NCBI RefSeq assembly: GCF_000412335.2
Contig: NZ_KE161030.1
Coordinates: forward strand, 3,305,865-3,369,864
Origin: Cedecea davisae DSM 4568
GTDB taxonomy: Bacteria > Pseudomonadota > Gammaproteobacteria > Enterobacterales > Enterobacteriaceae
Reading direction: 5' to 3'
Length of the DNA stretch: 64,000 nt
Shown: one piece after another, positions 56,474-64,000 of the stretch
Position numbering within the stretch: position 1 is the first letter of the stretch
Layout of the letters: every line of letters starts with the position of its first letter
The notes under the pieces: generated by a model
What the model saw: only the letters and a program-made list of their open reading frames with translations
Databases searched by the model: none
Told to the model about the DNA's origin: nothing
Made by a program: the position numbers and the translations under genes

Positions 56474-57388
56474 ATGCTTATCGTGATCCCCGTATTAATC
56501 CTTGTTGCGCTGGTGATTGTCGCTGCCGGGGTAAAAATTGTGCCTCAGGGCTTCCAATGGACCGTAGAGCGCTTTGGCCGCTATACCAAAACTCTGATGC
56601 CGGGGCTCAACCTTGTGGTGCCGTTTATGGACCGCGTAGGCCGCAAAATCAATATGATGGAGCAAGTGCTCGACATCCCTTCCCAGGAAGTTATCTCCAA
56701 GGATAACGCCAACGTTTCCATCGATGCCGTATGCTTTATTCAGGTGGTCGACGCGCCGCGTGCCGCCTATGAAGTCAGCAACCTTGAGCTGGCCATCATC
56801 AACCTGACGATGACCAACATTCGTACCGTGCTTGGCTCAATGGAGCTGGACGAAATGCTCTCCCAGCGCGACAACATCAATACCCGCCTGCTGCACATCG
56901 TCGATGAAGCCACCAACCCGTGGGGCATTAAAATTACCCGTATTGAAATTCGCGACGTCCGCCCGCCGGCGGAGCTTATCGACGCGATGAACGCCCAGAT
57001 GAAAGCCGAGCGTACCAAACGAGCGTACATTCTTGAGGCGGAAGGTATTCGCCAGGCCGAAATCGTAAAAGCCGAAGGTGAGAAACAGTCGAAGATCCTG
57101 AAAGCCGAAGGCGAGCGCCAGTCGGCCTTCCTTGAAGCAGAAGCCCGCGAACGTAGCGCCGAAGCCGAAGCCCGCGCCACGCAGATGGTTTCTGAAGCGA
57201 TTGCCAAAGGCGATATCCAGGCGGTGAACTACTTCGTCGCCCAGAAATACACCGACGCGCTACAGACAATCGGTTCGGCCAATAACAGCAAAGTAGTGCT
57301 GATGCCGCTGGATGCCACAAGCCTGATGGGCTCCATCGCCGGGATCAGCGAACTTATCGCCCAGAGCGGCAGCGAGCGTAAAAAATGA
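56474..57388 (+). CDS. qmcA: QmcA, SPFH/stomatin-like membrane protein
   Basis: A 304-residue protein with one N-terminal membrane helix (about residues 2-22), an SPFH/band-7 domain from [16 protein letters not shown] onward, and a long coiled coil rich in Glu, Ala and Lys (about 175-245). It forms membrane microdomain-like oligomers and multimers around FtsH-type proteases. An AGGAGG site lies eight bases before the ATG. The stop overlaps ybbJ as ATGA. Confidence 0.96.
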   Translation: MLIVIPVLILVALVIVAAGVKIVPQGFQWTVERFGRYTKTLMPGLNLVVPFMDRVGRKINMMEQVLDIPSQEVISKDNANVSIDAVCFIQVVDAPRAAYEVSNLELAIINLTMTNIRTVLGSMELDEMLSQRDNINTRLLHIVDEATNPWGIKITRIEIRDVRPPAELIDAMNAQMKAERTKRAYILEAEGIRQAEIVKAEGEKQSKILKAEGERQSAFLEAEARERSAEAEARATQMVSEAIAKGDIQAVNYFVAQKYTDALQTIGSANNSKVVLMPLDATSLMGSIAGISELIAQSGSERKK

Positions 57389-57831
57389 TAGACAGTATTC
57401 TCGCGCATCCGCACGTCTTCTGGCTTGCGCTGGGCGGACTGCTGCTGGCGGCGGAGATGCTGGGCGCCAGCGGCTATCTGCTGTGGAGCGGCGTGGCGGC
57501 GGTGATAACCGGCCTGCTGGTCTGGGCTCTGCCGCTGGGCTGGGAGCTACAGGGCGTTTGCTTTGCGCTACTGACGCTGGTTGCCGCCTTCCTCTGGTGG
57601 CGCTGGCTTTCCGGGCGCAAACAGCAGGTCCCGGGTGAAGTGCTGAATCAGCGCGGCCAGCAGCTGGTTGGCCGCCGGTTCCGCCTGGACACGGCGCTGG
57701 TCAATGGCCGGGGGCATGTTCGTGTGGCGGACAGCAGCTGGCCGGTTACCGCAGACGAAGATCTCCCGGCAGGCTGTGAAGTGGTCGTGCTTGCCGTAGA
57801 AGGCATCACGCTGAAAATCAGAGCCGCTTAA
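57385..57831 (+). CDS. ybbJ: YbbJ, NfeD-like membrane protein
   Basis: A 148-residue protein with two or three N-terminal helices, then a short soluble OB-fold-type domain (from about residue 85, [20 protein letters not shown] and [14 protein letters not shown]). NfeD-like proteins are the usual partners of stomatin-like proteins, which fits its coupling to qmcA. Its last codons overlap the convergent cueR stop by four bases. Confidence 0.93.
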   Translation: MIDSILAHPHVFWLALGGLLLAAEMLGASGYLLWSGVAAVITGLLVWALPLGWELQGVCFALLTLVAAFLWWRWLSGRKQQVPGEVLNQRGQQLVGRRFRLDTALVNGRGHVRVADSSWPVTADEDLPAGCEVVVLAVEGITLKIRAA

Positions 57832-58238
57832 CTCACCCCGTGGCGATGGCAACAGCCGGAAAGGTTGTCGATAATCGGACAATCGGCGCCGTCATCGCCC
57901 GGGCAGGCTTCCGCCAGCGTCAGCAGATGCTGGCGCATATTCTGCAATTCGATAATGTGCCGTTCGATATCCGCCACTTTCTGCAAAGTGCGCGCTTTTA
58001 CGTCCGCGCTGTGCCTTGCCGGATCGTTAAACAGGCTCACCAGCTCTTTGCACTCTTCAAGATTAAACCCCACCTGGCGGGCCTGACGCAGTAGCGTTAG
58101 CTCATCGAGATGTTTCTGGGTATAGCTGCGGTAGCCGTTGTCGGCGCGAAAAGGCGCCGTAACCAGCCCTTTCTGTTCATAAAAACGGATTGCCTTGCTG
58201 GTTAACCCGGTTTTTTTCGCCACATCGCTAATATTCAT
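57828..58238 (-). CDS. cueR: CueR, copper-responsive activator
   Basis: A MerR-family regulator of 136 residues. The DNA-binding part is [20 protein letters not shown]; a dimerisation helix follows, and the metal loop is [10 protein letters not shown], with the two cysteines that bind Cu(I). A CCHRHG tail follows, as in E. coli. It bends promoters with long spacers to activate copA and cueO. It is divergent from copA and its target promoter lies between them. Confidence 0.97.
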   Translation of the reverse strand: MNISDVAKKTGLTSKAIRFYEQKGLVTAPFRADNGYRSYTQKHLDELTLLRQARQVGFNLEECKELVSLFNDPARHSADVKARTLQKVADIERHIIELQNMRQHLLTLAEACPGDDGADCPIIDNLSGCCHRHGVS

Positions 58239-58247
58239 TTTTCCTCC

Positions 58248-58278
58248 TTGACCTTCCCCTTGATGGAAGGTTTAACCT
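58248..58278 (+). promoter_or_regulatory. copA promoter with CueR dyad
   Basis: TTGACC (58248-58253) and TAACCT (58273-58278) are separated by 19 bases, the stretched spacer typical of MerR-family targets. Between and over them is the dyad ACCTTCC-n7-GGAAGGT (58251-58257 and 58265-58271), which matches the E. coli copA CueR site closely. Confidence 0.95.
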
Positions 58279-58345
58279 TCATCATAGTTAACCGAATCTC
58301 CTTTTCGGTCAATATTTCACCTCGTAATCGTACAGGAGTCTGACG

Positions 58346-60850
58346 ATGTCACACATTGTAGATTTGAATCTCGACGGCCTCACCTGCGGCCACTGTGTAA
58401 AACGCGTTAAAGAAAGCCTCGAACAGCGTTCGGACGTTGAGCAGGCGGAAGTGACGCAAACCCACGCCCGCGTCACCGGCAGCGCTACGCCGGAAGCTCT
58501 GGTAGAAACCGTTAAAGAAGCGGGATACGGCGCAGAAGTCGCCAGCCACCCAAAGGCTGAACCGCTGGCAGAGTCATCAACTCCGTCGGAAGCACTGACA
58601 GCGGTCGCCCCTTCGCTTCCGGCAGCCTCAACCGAAGATGATAGCCGACAGCTGCTTATCGACGGAATGAGCTGCGCCAGCTGCGTCTCACGGGTGCAGA
58701 ACGCTCTGCAGAAAGTACCGGGCGTCAGCCAGGCACGGGTCAACCTTGCGGAGCGCAGCGCGCTGGTAATGGGCACCGCCTCCGCAGAATCCCTGATTAA
58801 AGCCGTAGAAAGTGCCGGATACGGCGCAGAAGCCATTGAAGACGACCAGAAACGCCGTGAACGCCAGCAGGAGACGGCTAACGCCGCCATGAAGCGCTTC
58901 CGCTGGCAGGCCATTGTCGCCCTCGCCGTCGGCATTCCGGTGATGGTCTGGGGGATGATCGGCGACAATATGATGGTCACCGAAAGTAACCGTTCCCTGT
59001 GGCTGGCAATCGGCGTCGTGACGCTGGCGGTGATAATTTTTGCCGGCGGCCATTTCTACCGCAGCGCATGGCGCAGCCTGATGAACCGCGCAGCCACCAT
59101 GGATACGCTCGTCGCCCTCGGCACAGGCGCGGCATGGCTCTACTCGATTACCGTGAATATCTGGCCGCAACACTTCCCGATGGAAGCTCGCCACCTCTAC
59201 TACGAGGCCAGCGCGATGATCATCGGCCTGATAAATCTCGGCCATATGCTTGAGCAGCGCGCTCGCCAGCGCTCCTCGAAAGCACTCGAACGCCTGCTGG
59301 ATCTGACGCCGCCAACCGCACGAGTGGTCACGGAAGAAGGTGAAAAAACGCTGCCGCTGGCCGAAGTTACCGCCGGGATGACGCTGCGCCTTGCAACGGG
59401 CGACCGCGTGCCGGTTGACGGCGAGATTACCCGGGGAGAAGCCTGGTTCGACGAAGCAATGCTGACCGGCGAGCCGATACCGATGCAAAAATCAAACGGC
59501 GACGGCATTCATGCGGGCACCGTTGTGCAGGACGGCAGCGTGCTGTTCCGCGCCACGGCAACCGGCAGCCACACCACGCTGTCGCGCATTATCCGCATGG
59601 TTCGCCAGGCACAGAGCAGCAAGCCGGAAATCGGCCAGCTGGCGGATAAAATCTCTGCGGTATTTGTGCCGATTGTGGTGCTGATTGCCCTGTTTAGCGC
59701 CGCAGTTTGGTACTTCGTCGGCCCTGCGCCGCAAATTGTTTATACCCTGGTTATCGCCACCACGGTTCTGATTATCGCCTGCCCTTGCGCCCTTGGGCTT
59801 GCCACGCCGATGTCGATTATTTCCGGCGTAGGCCGCGCCGCCGAATTTGGGGTTCTGGTGCGGGATGCCGACGCATTGCAGCGCGCCAGCACGCTCGATA
59901 CCGTAGTATTCGATAAAACCGGCACGCTGACCGAAGGCAAACCGCAGGTTGTTGCCGTTGAAACCCTGCCGGGCGTGGATGCGGACCAGGTTCTGCGCCT
60001 GGCTGCCGCGCTTGAACAAGGCTCCAGCCACCCGCTGGCACGGGCTATTATCGAAAAAGCGGGTGACGCAACGCTGCCGGAGGTTAGTTCATTTCGCACC
60101 TTGCGCGGGCTGGGTGTTAGCGGCGAGGCGGAAGGACACAAGCTTCTGCTGGGCAACAAAGCGCTGCTCGACGAGCAGGGCGTAGAAACGGAGGCGCTTG
60201 CCGCAAGTATTGATGCTCAGGCACGGCTTGGCTCAACGCCGGTTCTGCTGGCGGTGGATGGGAAACTGATGGCGCTGCTGGCCGTCCGCGACCCGCTTCG
60301 TAAAGACAGCATCAGCGCCCTGCAACGTTTGCACCGCAACGGCTACCGTCTGGTGATGCTCACCGGCGATAACCCGATTACCGCCAATGCGATTGCCAAA
60401 GAGGCCGGTATTGATGAGGTGATAGCGGGCGTGCTGCCGGACGGCAAGGCCGAAGCTATTAAGCAGCTTCAGCAGCAGGGTCGCCAGGTTGCTATGGTCG
60501 GGGACGGCATCAACGATGCTCCGGCGCTGGCCCAGGCCGACGTGGGGATCGCAATGGGCGGCGGCAGCGATGTGGCTATTGAAACCGCGGCGATTACGCT
60601 GATGCGCCACAGCCTGGTAGGCGTTGCCGACGCGCTGGCTATTTCAAAAGCCACGCTGCGAAATATGAAGCAAAACCTGCTGGGCGCCTTCGTCTACAAC
60701 TCGTTTGGCATCCCGATTGCCGCAGGCGTGCTTTATCCCCTGACCGGCACGCTGCTCAACCCGGTGGTTGCCGGGGCGGCAATGGCGCTCTCTTCCATTA
60801 CCGTGGTAAGCAACGCTAACCGCCTGCTGCGCTTTAAACCAAAAGATTGA
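58346..60850 (+). CDS. copA: CopA, P1B-type copper-exporting ATPase
   Basis: CopA pumps Cu(I) from cytoplasm to periplasm. The 834-residue protein has two N-terminal heavy-metal-binding domains, with C14xxC17 (GLTCGHC) and C110xxC113 (GMSCASC). Eight membrane helices follow, with the transport motif [10 protein letters not shown]. Further on are the actuator TGEP, the phosphorylation motif [11 protein letters not shown], the ATP-binding HPLAR and the hinge GDGINDAP. The end RLLRFKPKD matches the family. The gene contains a -1 frameshift signal near codon 70, listed separately. Confidence 0.97.
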   Translation: MSHIVDLNLDGLTCGHCVKRVKESLEQRSDVEQAEVTQTHARVTGSATPEALVETVKEAGYGAEVASHPKAEPLAESSTPSEALTAVAPSLPAASTEDDSRQLLIDGMSCASCVSRVQNALQKVPGVSQARVNLAERSALVMGTASAESLIKAVESAGYGAEAIEDDQKRRERQQETANAAMKRFRWQAIVALAVGIPVMVWGMIGDNMMVTESNRSLWLAIGVVTLAVIIFAGGHFYRSAWRSLMNRAATMDTLVALGTGAAWLYSITVNIWPQHFPMEARHLYYEASAMIIGLINLGHMLEQRARQRSSKALERLLDLTPPTARVVTEEGEKTLPLAEVTAGMTLRLATGDRVPVDGEITRGEAWFDEAMLTGEPIPMQKSNGDGIHAGTVVQDGSVLFRATATGSHTTLSRIIRMVRQAQSSKPEIGQLADKISAVFVPIVVLIALFSAAVWYFVGPAPQIVYTLVIATTVLIIACPCALGLATPMSIISGVGRAAEFGVLVRDADALQRASTLDTVVFDKTGTLTEGKPQVVAVETLPGVDADQVLRLAAALEQGSSHPLARAIIEKAGDATLPEVSSFRTLRGLGVSGEAEGHKLLLGNKALLDEQGVETEALAASIDAQARLGSTPVLLAVDGKLMALLAVRDPLRKDSISALQRLHRNGYRLVMLTGDNPITANAIAKEAGIDEVIAGVLPDGKAEAIKQLQQQGRQVAMVGDGINDAPALAQADVGIAMGGGSDVAIETAAITLMRHSLVGVADALAISKATLRNMKQNLLGAFVYNSFGIPIAAGVLYPLTGTLLNPVVAGAAMALSSITVVSNANRLLRFKPKD
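58549..58560 (+). promoter_or_regulatory. Programmed -1 ribosomal frameshift site in copA
   Basis: The slippery heptamer C-CCA-AAG (58549-58555) spans codons 69-70. A -1 shift reads GGC and then TGA (58558-58560), ending translation after about 71 residues, which frees the first metal-binding domain as a small Cu(I) chaperone. This is the CopA(Z) arrangement known in E. coli, here conserved in base and position. Confidence 0.9.
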
Positions 60851-60948
60851 CCTCCCGCTCATCCGGGCCTTCACCGGCCCGGATGACTTTTTACTTCCCC
60901 CTTCCGGCCCGCGGCGTTAGCATGGCTTTTTTGCCAGGGAATCGCGAT

Positions 60949-61749
60949 ATGGGTTTGTTTCAACGTATTAGCTCACTGTTTTCCGGCCTGACGGCTTCTA
61001 CTTATCCCTGGCCCGCTCTCGATGTCACCCTCCCCGGTAAACGCCATTTGCATCTGGTGGGCAGTATCCATATGGGGACTCGTGATATGGCCCCGCTGTC
61101 CGAGCGCTTAATCGGTAAGCTGCGCGCGGCGGATGCGCTGATTGTCGAAGCGGATGTCAGTTCCGGCGGCTCGCCGTTTAGCAATATCGAGCCAGAAATC
61201 AGCCTTGAACAGCGCCTTGAACCTGAGACTTATCAGCAGGTCGTGACCCTGTGCGACGAGCTTGGCCTCTCGCTCAGCAGCATTGAAAACCAGCCAGCCT
61301 GGCAGGTCGCCTTAATTATGCAGGCGCATCAGGCGCAGCGGCTTGGGCTGCGGCCAGATTATGGCATCGACTATCAGCTGCTTGAAGTCGCTCAGCGCTT
61401 TGGCGTGCCCGTTACCGAGCTGGAGGGGGCGCAAAGCCAAATTGACCTGCTGACGGCGCTGCCGAACGGCGGTATGTCGCTGTTAAACGATACGCTTACC
61501 CACTGGCACACCAACGCGCGCTTATTACAAATTATGATTGGCTGGTGGCTGGAAACGCCGCCCCAACAGGGAAATATTGCGCTGCCGAACACCTTCGGCG
61601 ATGAGCTGTACAATGTGTTGATGCATCAGCGAAACCATCAGTGGCGGGATTTTCTTCAGCAACTGCCGGCCGGGCGCTATGTGGTTGCGGTGGGGGCGCT
61701 GCATCTTTACGGTGAAGGTAACTTGCCGGAATTGCTGAAAAAAGGGTAA
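60949..61749 (+). CDS. ybaP: YbaP, TraB/GumN-family protein
   Basis: A 266-residue protein of the TraB/PrgY/GumN (TIKI-like) family. I start it at the ATG at 60949, which has AGGGA eight bases upstream and matches the E. coli N-terminus (MDLLYRV type); the frame back into copA is a shadow. Family blocks are LHLVGSIHMGTRDMAP, with the GxxH motif, and YVVAVGALHLYGEGNLPELL at the C-terminus, with the second conserved GxLH. It may be a metal-dependent hydrolase, but the substrate is unknown. The ybaQ-type gene that stands nearby in E. coli is absent. Confidence 0.9.
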   Translation: MGLFQRISSLFSGLTASTYPWPALDVTLPGKRHLHLVGSIHMGTRDMAPLSERLIGKLRAADALIVEADVSSGGSPFSNIEPEISLEQRLEPETYQQVVTLCDELGLSLSSIENQPAWQVALIMQAHQAQRLGLRPDYGIDYQLLEVAQRFGVPVTELEGAQSQIDLLTALPNGGMSLLNDTLTHWHTNARLLQIMIGWWLETPPQQGNIALPNTFGDELYNVLMHQRNHQWRDFLQQLPAGRYVVAVGALHLYGEGNLPELLKKG

Positions 61750-61755
61750 AAAAAT

Positions 61756-61775
61756 GGCCAATATTTCTATTGGCC
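61756..61775 (-). terminator. Hairpin with T-run on the minus strand
   Basis: GGCCAATA and TATTGGCC (perfect 8-bp stem, loop TTTC) are followed, on the minus strand, by a run of T just after the ybaP stop. On the plus strand there is no T-run. It would act as a terminator for leftward transcripts, such as readthrough from ushA, protecting ybaP from antisense transcription. Confidence 0.6.
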
Positions 61776-61958
61776 CGTCAAAGAGGAATTTCATTTATTA
61801 TTCTGTTTATCCTCGGCTGCCGAAGCAACCGAAGCTGAATTGTCGCTCAATGTGATGATTTGCGCCATCACTATTATGTAGCGCTATATTACTCTCCAAG
61901 TATATCACTACGATTACTATTTTGTGCGTTTTCAAAACAACTAAGAAAGAAGGAAACC

Positions 61959-62438
61959 ATGACTCCCGCGGTAAAACTCCTCGAAAAAAACAAAATCAGC
62001 TTTCAAATCCATGCCTATGAGCACGATCCGCTGGAAACCAACTTCGGCGACGAAGTGGTTCGCAAGCTGGGGCTGAACGCCGACCAGGTTTATAAAACGC
62101 TGCTGGTGGCGCTAAATGGCGATATGAAACACCTGGCGGTGGCGGTGACGCCGGTCGCCGGACAGCTTGACCTGAAAAAGGTGGCGAAGGCTCTTGGCGT
62201 GAAGAAGGTTGAGATGGCTGACCCGATGGTCGCCCAGCGCATCACCGGTTATCTGGTCGGCGGCATTAGCCCGCTGGGGCAGAAAAAACGCCTGCCAACG
62301 GTGATTGACGCACCGGCGCAGACGTTTGCCACCATCTATATTTCCGGCGGCAAACGCGGGCTGGATATCGAGCTGGCGGCGAGCGACCTGGCAAAACTGC
62401 TGGATGCCCGTTTCGCCGATATCGCCCGCCTGGATTAA
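61959..62438 (+). CDS. ybaK: YbaK, Cys-tRNA(Pro) deacylase
   Basis: YbaK hydrolyses Cys mischarged on tRNA-Pro. The 159-residue protein starts at 61959 ([16 protein letters not shown]), with AGGAAA upstream, the same length as in E. coli. Family blocks are [11 protein letters not shown] (catalytic Lys region), [18 protein letters not shown] and [12 protein letters not shown]. It converges with ushA, the stops being four bases apart. Confidence 0.95.
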   Translation: MTPAVKLLEKNKISFQIHAYEHDPLETNFGDEVVRKLGLNADQVYKTLLVALNGDMKHLAVAVTPVAGQLDLKKVAKALGVKKVEMADPMVAQRITGYLVGGISPLGQKKRLPTVIDAPAQTFATIYISGGKRGLDIELAASDLAKLLDARFADIARLD

Positions 62439-62441
62439 CGC

Positions 62442-64000
62442 TTAGTTCCAGCTCACCTCGCCTTTAGGTTGGTAAGCATTCACGTCCAGCGGTGAGTTCT
62501 GTTCGATGTACTGCTTCAGCACTTCCGCATCCACAAAGCCGGTGTTGACATAGCCCGGCTTTTTATCGATTTCCGGATAACCGTCGCCGCCGGTGCCGTT
62601 AAAGCTCAGGGTTGCCATGCGGTAGGTTTTGGCCGGGTCGACAGGCTGGTCTTTGATTTTCAGGCCGCTAAGCTTGCCGCCGGTAGACACAAAGCTCACG
62701 TTGGCGAATTGAGGATAAGCGCCGGAGTCAGGGGTTTTCTGCGCCACGGCAGTCAGGTACTCCTCAACTTCTTTGCCGTTCATATCGATATACACCACGG
62801 TGTTGCCAAACGGCTGCACCTTAAGCACATCTTTATAGCTGATGTTACCGGCCTCGATGGAGTCACGAACCCCGCCGCCGCTCATCACCGCGAAATCGGC
62901 ACTGGTACGCGCCATTTGCGCCGCCAGCAGCACGCGGGCCAGGTTGGTCTGCACGAAGCGAACTTTGCTGCGGTCGCCCTCCAGATGCCCGTTAACGCTG
63001 CCCACTTTCACCTTCAGCGCCGCCTGGCCTTTGTTCTGGAACGGCGTCAGCAGGGAGAGCATTTGCTGATTCTCAGGGATTTCCGGGGTGTAAAGTACGC
63101 GCTCACTTTGCCCGTTGTCGTAGGTGATTTTCTTCTTCAGGTTGATAGGGATCAGCTGGTAATGCACCAGTTTCATTTCGCCATTACGGAACTCAAAGTC
63201 CGCGCGCCCGACGTATTTGCCCCACTCGTGGGCCTGGACAATCCAGGTGCCGTTTTGCTTGTCCGGCGCGCAAGGCGTCCCCGGAACATAATCCTTCTGT
63301 TTCTGATTCTCGCCCGCCATACAAACCGGATCTTGTGAGTGACCACCCACAATCATCGTCAAAGCGCCTTCCGGCAGGCTTCTCGCCATTTCCACATCGC
63401 CCGGTGCGTTTGAGCCGTGATTGCCGTTATCGTAGTGGCCCATATGGGTGGCGGCGATAATCACATCCGGCTTCTCGGTGCTTTGCAGCTCCTGAATCAC
63501 CAGTTTGGCTTCATCGGCCGGTTTACGGAATTCTATGTCGGTGAAGTATTCAGGGTTGCCGATTTTCGCCGTGTCGTCTGTCGTCAGACCGATAACCGCC
63601 ACCTTAATACCCTGAGGCTTAAAGAGCGCATAAGGCTTGAACAGGCGTTCGCCGGTGCTTTTTTGGTAAATGTTGGCCGACAGTAGCGGGAACTTCGCCC
63701 ATTTTTCCTGCTGGCGCAGAACGGAGAGCGGGTTATCAAATTCATGGTTGCCTACCGCCATCGCGTCATAACCAATCAGGCTCATGCCGCGGAAGTCCGG
63801 CTCGGCATCCTGCAGGTCAGACTCCGGCACGCCGGTATTGATGTCCCCGCCGGAGAGCAGCAGCACGCTACCACCTTCGGCCGCAACCTCTTTACGCACG
63901 CTGTCTACCAGCGTCTTTTGCGCCGCCAGGCCATACTCGGCATATTCATTGCGCCAGAAATGGCCGTGATGATCGTTAGTATGCAGAATGGTGATTTTGT
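62442..64000 (-). CDS. ushA: UshA, periplasmic UDP-sugar hydrolase/5'-nucleotidase (partial)
   Basis: The 3' part of ushA; the signal peptide and about the first 30 residues lie beyond the window. The enzyme hydrolyses UDP-sugars and nucleotides in the periplasm. The calcineurin-like catalytic domain shows the di-metal ligand blocks HTNDHHGHFW, GGDINTG, AVGNHEFDNP, AATHMGHYDN and VGGHSQDP. The C-terminal substrate-binding domain has GGGVRDSIEAGNISYKDVLKVQPFGNT split across its loops. The frame runs without break from 64000 to the stop at 62442. Confidence 0.96.
   Translation of the reverse strand, partial: KITILHTNDHHGHFWRNEYAEYGLAAQKTLVDSVRKEVAAEGGSVLLLSGGDINTGVPESDLQDAEPDFRGMSLIGYDAMAVGNHEFDNPLSVLRQQEKWAKFPLLSANIYQKSTGERLFKPYALFKPQGIKVAVIGLTTDDTAKIGNPEYFTDIEFRKPADEAKLVIQELQSTEKPDVIIAATHMGHYDNGNHGSNAPGDVEMARSLPEGALTMIVGGHSQDPVCMAGENQKQKDYVPGTPCAPDKQNGTWIVQAHEWGKYVGRADFEFRNGEMKLVHYQLIPINLKKKITYDNGQSERVLYTPEIPENQQMLSLLTPFQNKGQAALKVKVGSVNGHLEGDRSKVRFVQTNLARVLLAAQMARTSADFAVMSGGGVRDSIEAGNISYKDVLKVQPFGNTVVYIDMNGKEVEEYLTAVAQKTPDSGAYPQFANVSFVSTGGKLSGLKIKDQPVDPAKTYRMATLSFNGTGGDGYPEIDKKPGYVNTGFVDAEVLKQYIEQNSPLDVNAYQPKGEVSWN

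Overview
The window is chromosomal DNA of a member of the Enterobacterales. Most proteins read as close counterparts of Escherichia coli K-12 proteins, and long blocks keep E. coli gene order. It is not Escherichia itself: the nap operon lacks napGH, narQ and narP sit side by side next to nap, a cyclopropane-fatty-acid synthase gene stands where E. coli has fetAB (ybbLM), and two blocks far apart in E. coli (the narQ-acrD-dapE-purC-dapA-bepA block and the ahpCF / cysS-purEK-ybbB / ybbP-ushA blocks) are joined. I cannot name the genus from sequence alone.

Layout. 1-608 is non-coding and rich in palindromes. 609-4924 (minus) is napFDABC, periplasmic nitrate reductase. Facing it on plus are narQ and narP, the nitrate/nitrite two-component system, with NarP-type and partial FNR-type sites between them, then the RND pump gene acrD. 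10936-23983 is a conserved housekeeping stretch: ypfM, yffB, dapE, ypfN, ypfH, tmcA, ypfJ, purC, bamC, dapA, gcvR, bcp, perM, bepA, yfgD. opgB follows. 26854-30678 is an AT-rich, apparently acquired gene for a 1274-residue protein with a C-terminal HExxH metallopeptidase-like motif. 30868-38878 is ahpCF, cysS, ppiB, lpxH, purEK and mnmH, then an MFS exporter gene on minus.

40230-44500 is a second AT-rich accessory segment, and the best candidate for an undescribed system. A pentapeptide-repeat/K+-channel protein gene overlaps by one base a nucleotidyltransferase-like gene. An AbiC-like (phage abortive infection type) membrane protein and a small unknown gene follow. The combination suggests anti-phage defence. 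44587-49339 (minus) holds an unknown gene under a nested hairpin leader, a methionine-type ABC importer (metI, metN, metQ family) and a porin. 49561-64000 returns to conserved order: ybbP-ybbA, tesA, ybbO, cnoX, cfa, qmcA-ybbJ, cueR, copA, ybaP, ybaK and ushA, which is cut by the window end.

Themes that link genes: nitrate respiration and its sensor-regulator pair (napFDABC, narQP); peroxide defence (bcp, ahpCF); envelope assembly and envelope glycan synthesis (bamC, bepA, opgB, lpxH); purine synthesis (purC, purEK with a PurR box); copper export (cueR, copA, with the classical 19-bp-spacer promoter and a conserved frameshift signal that would give a separate copper chaperone). Sites, starts and families were judged by eye and by recall of E. 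coli homologues; no searches were run.
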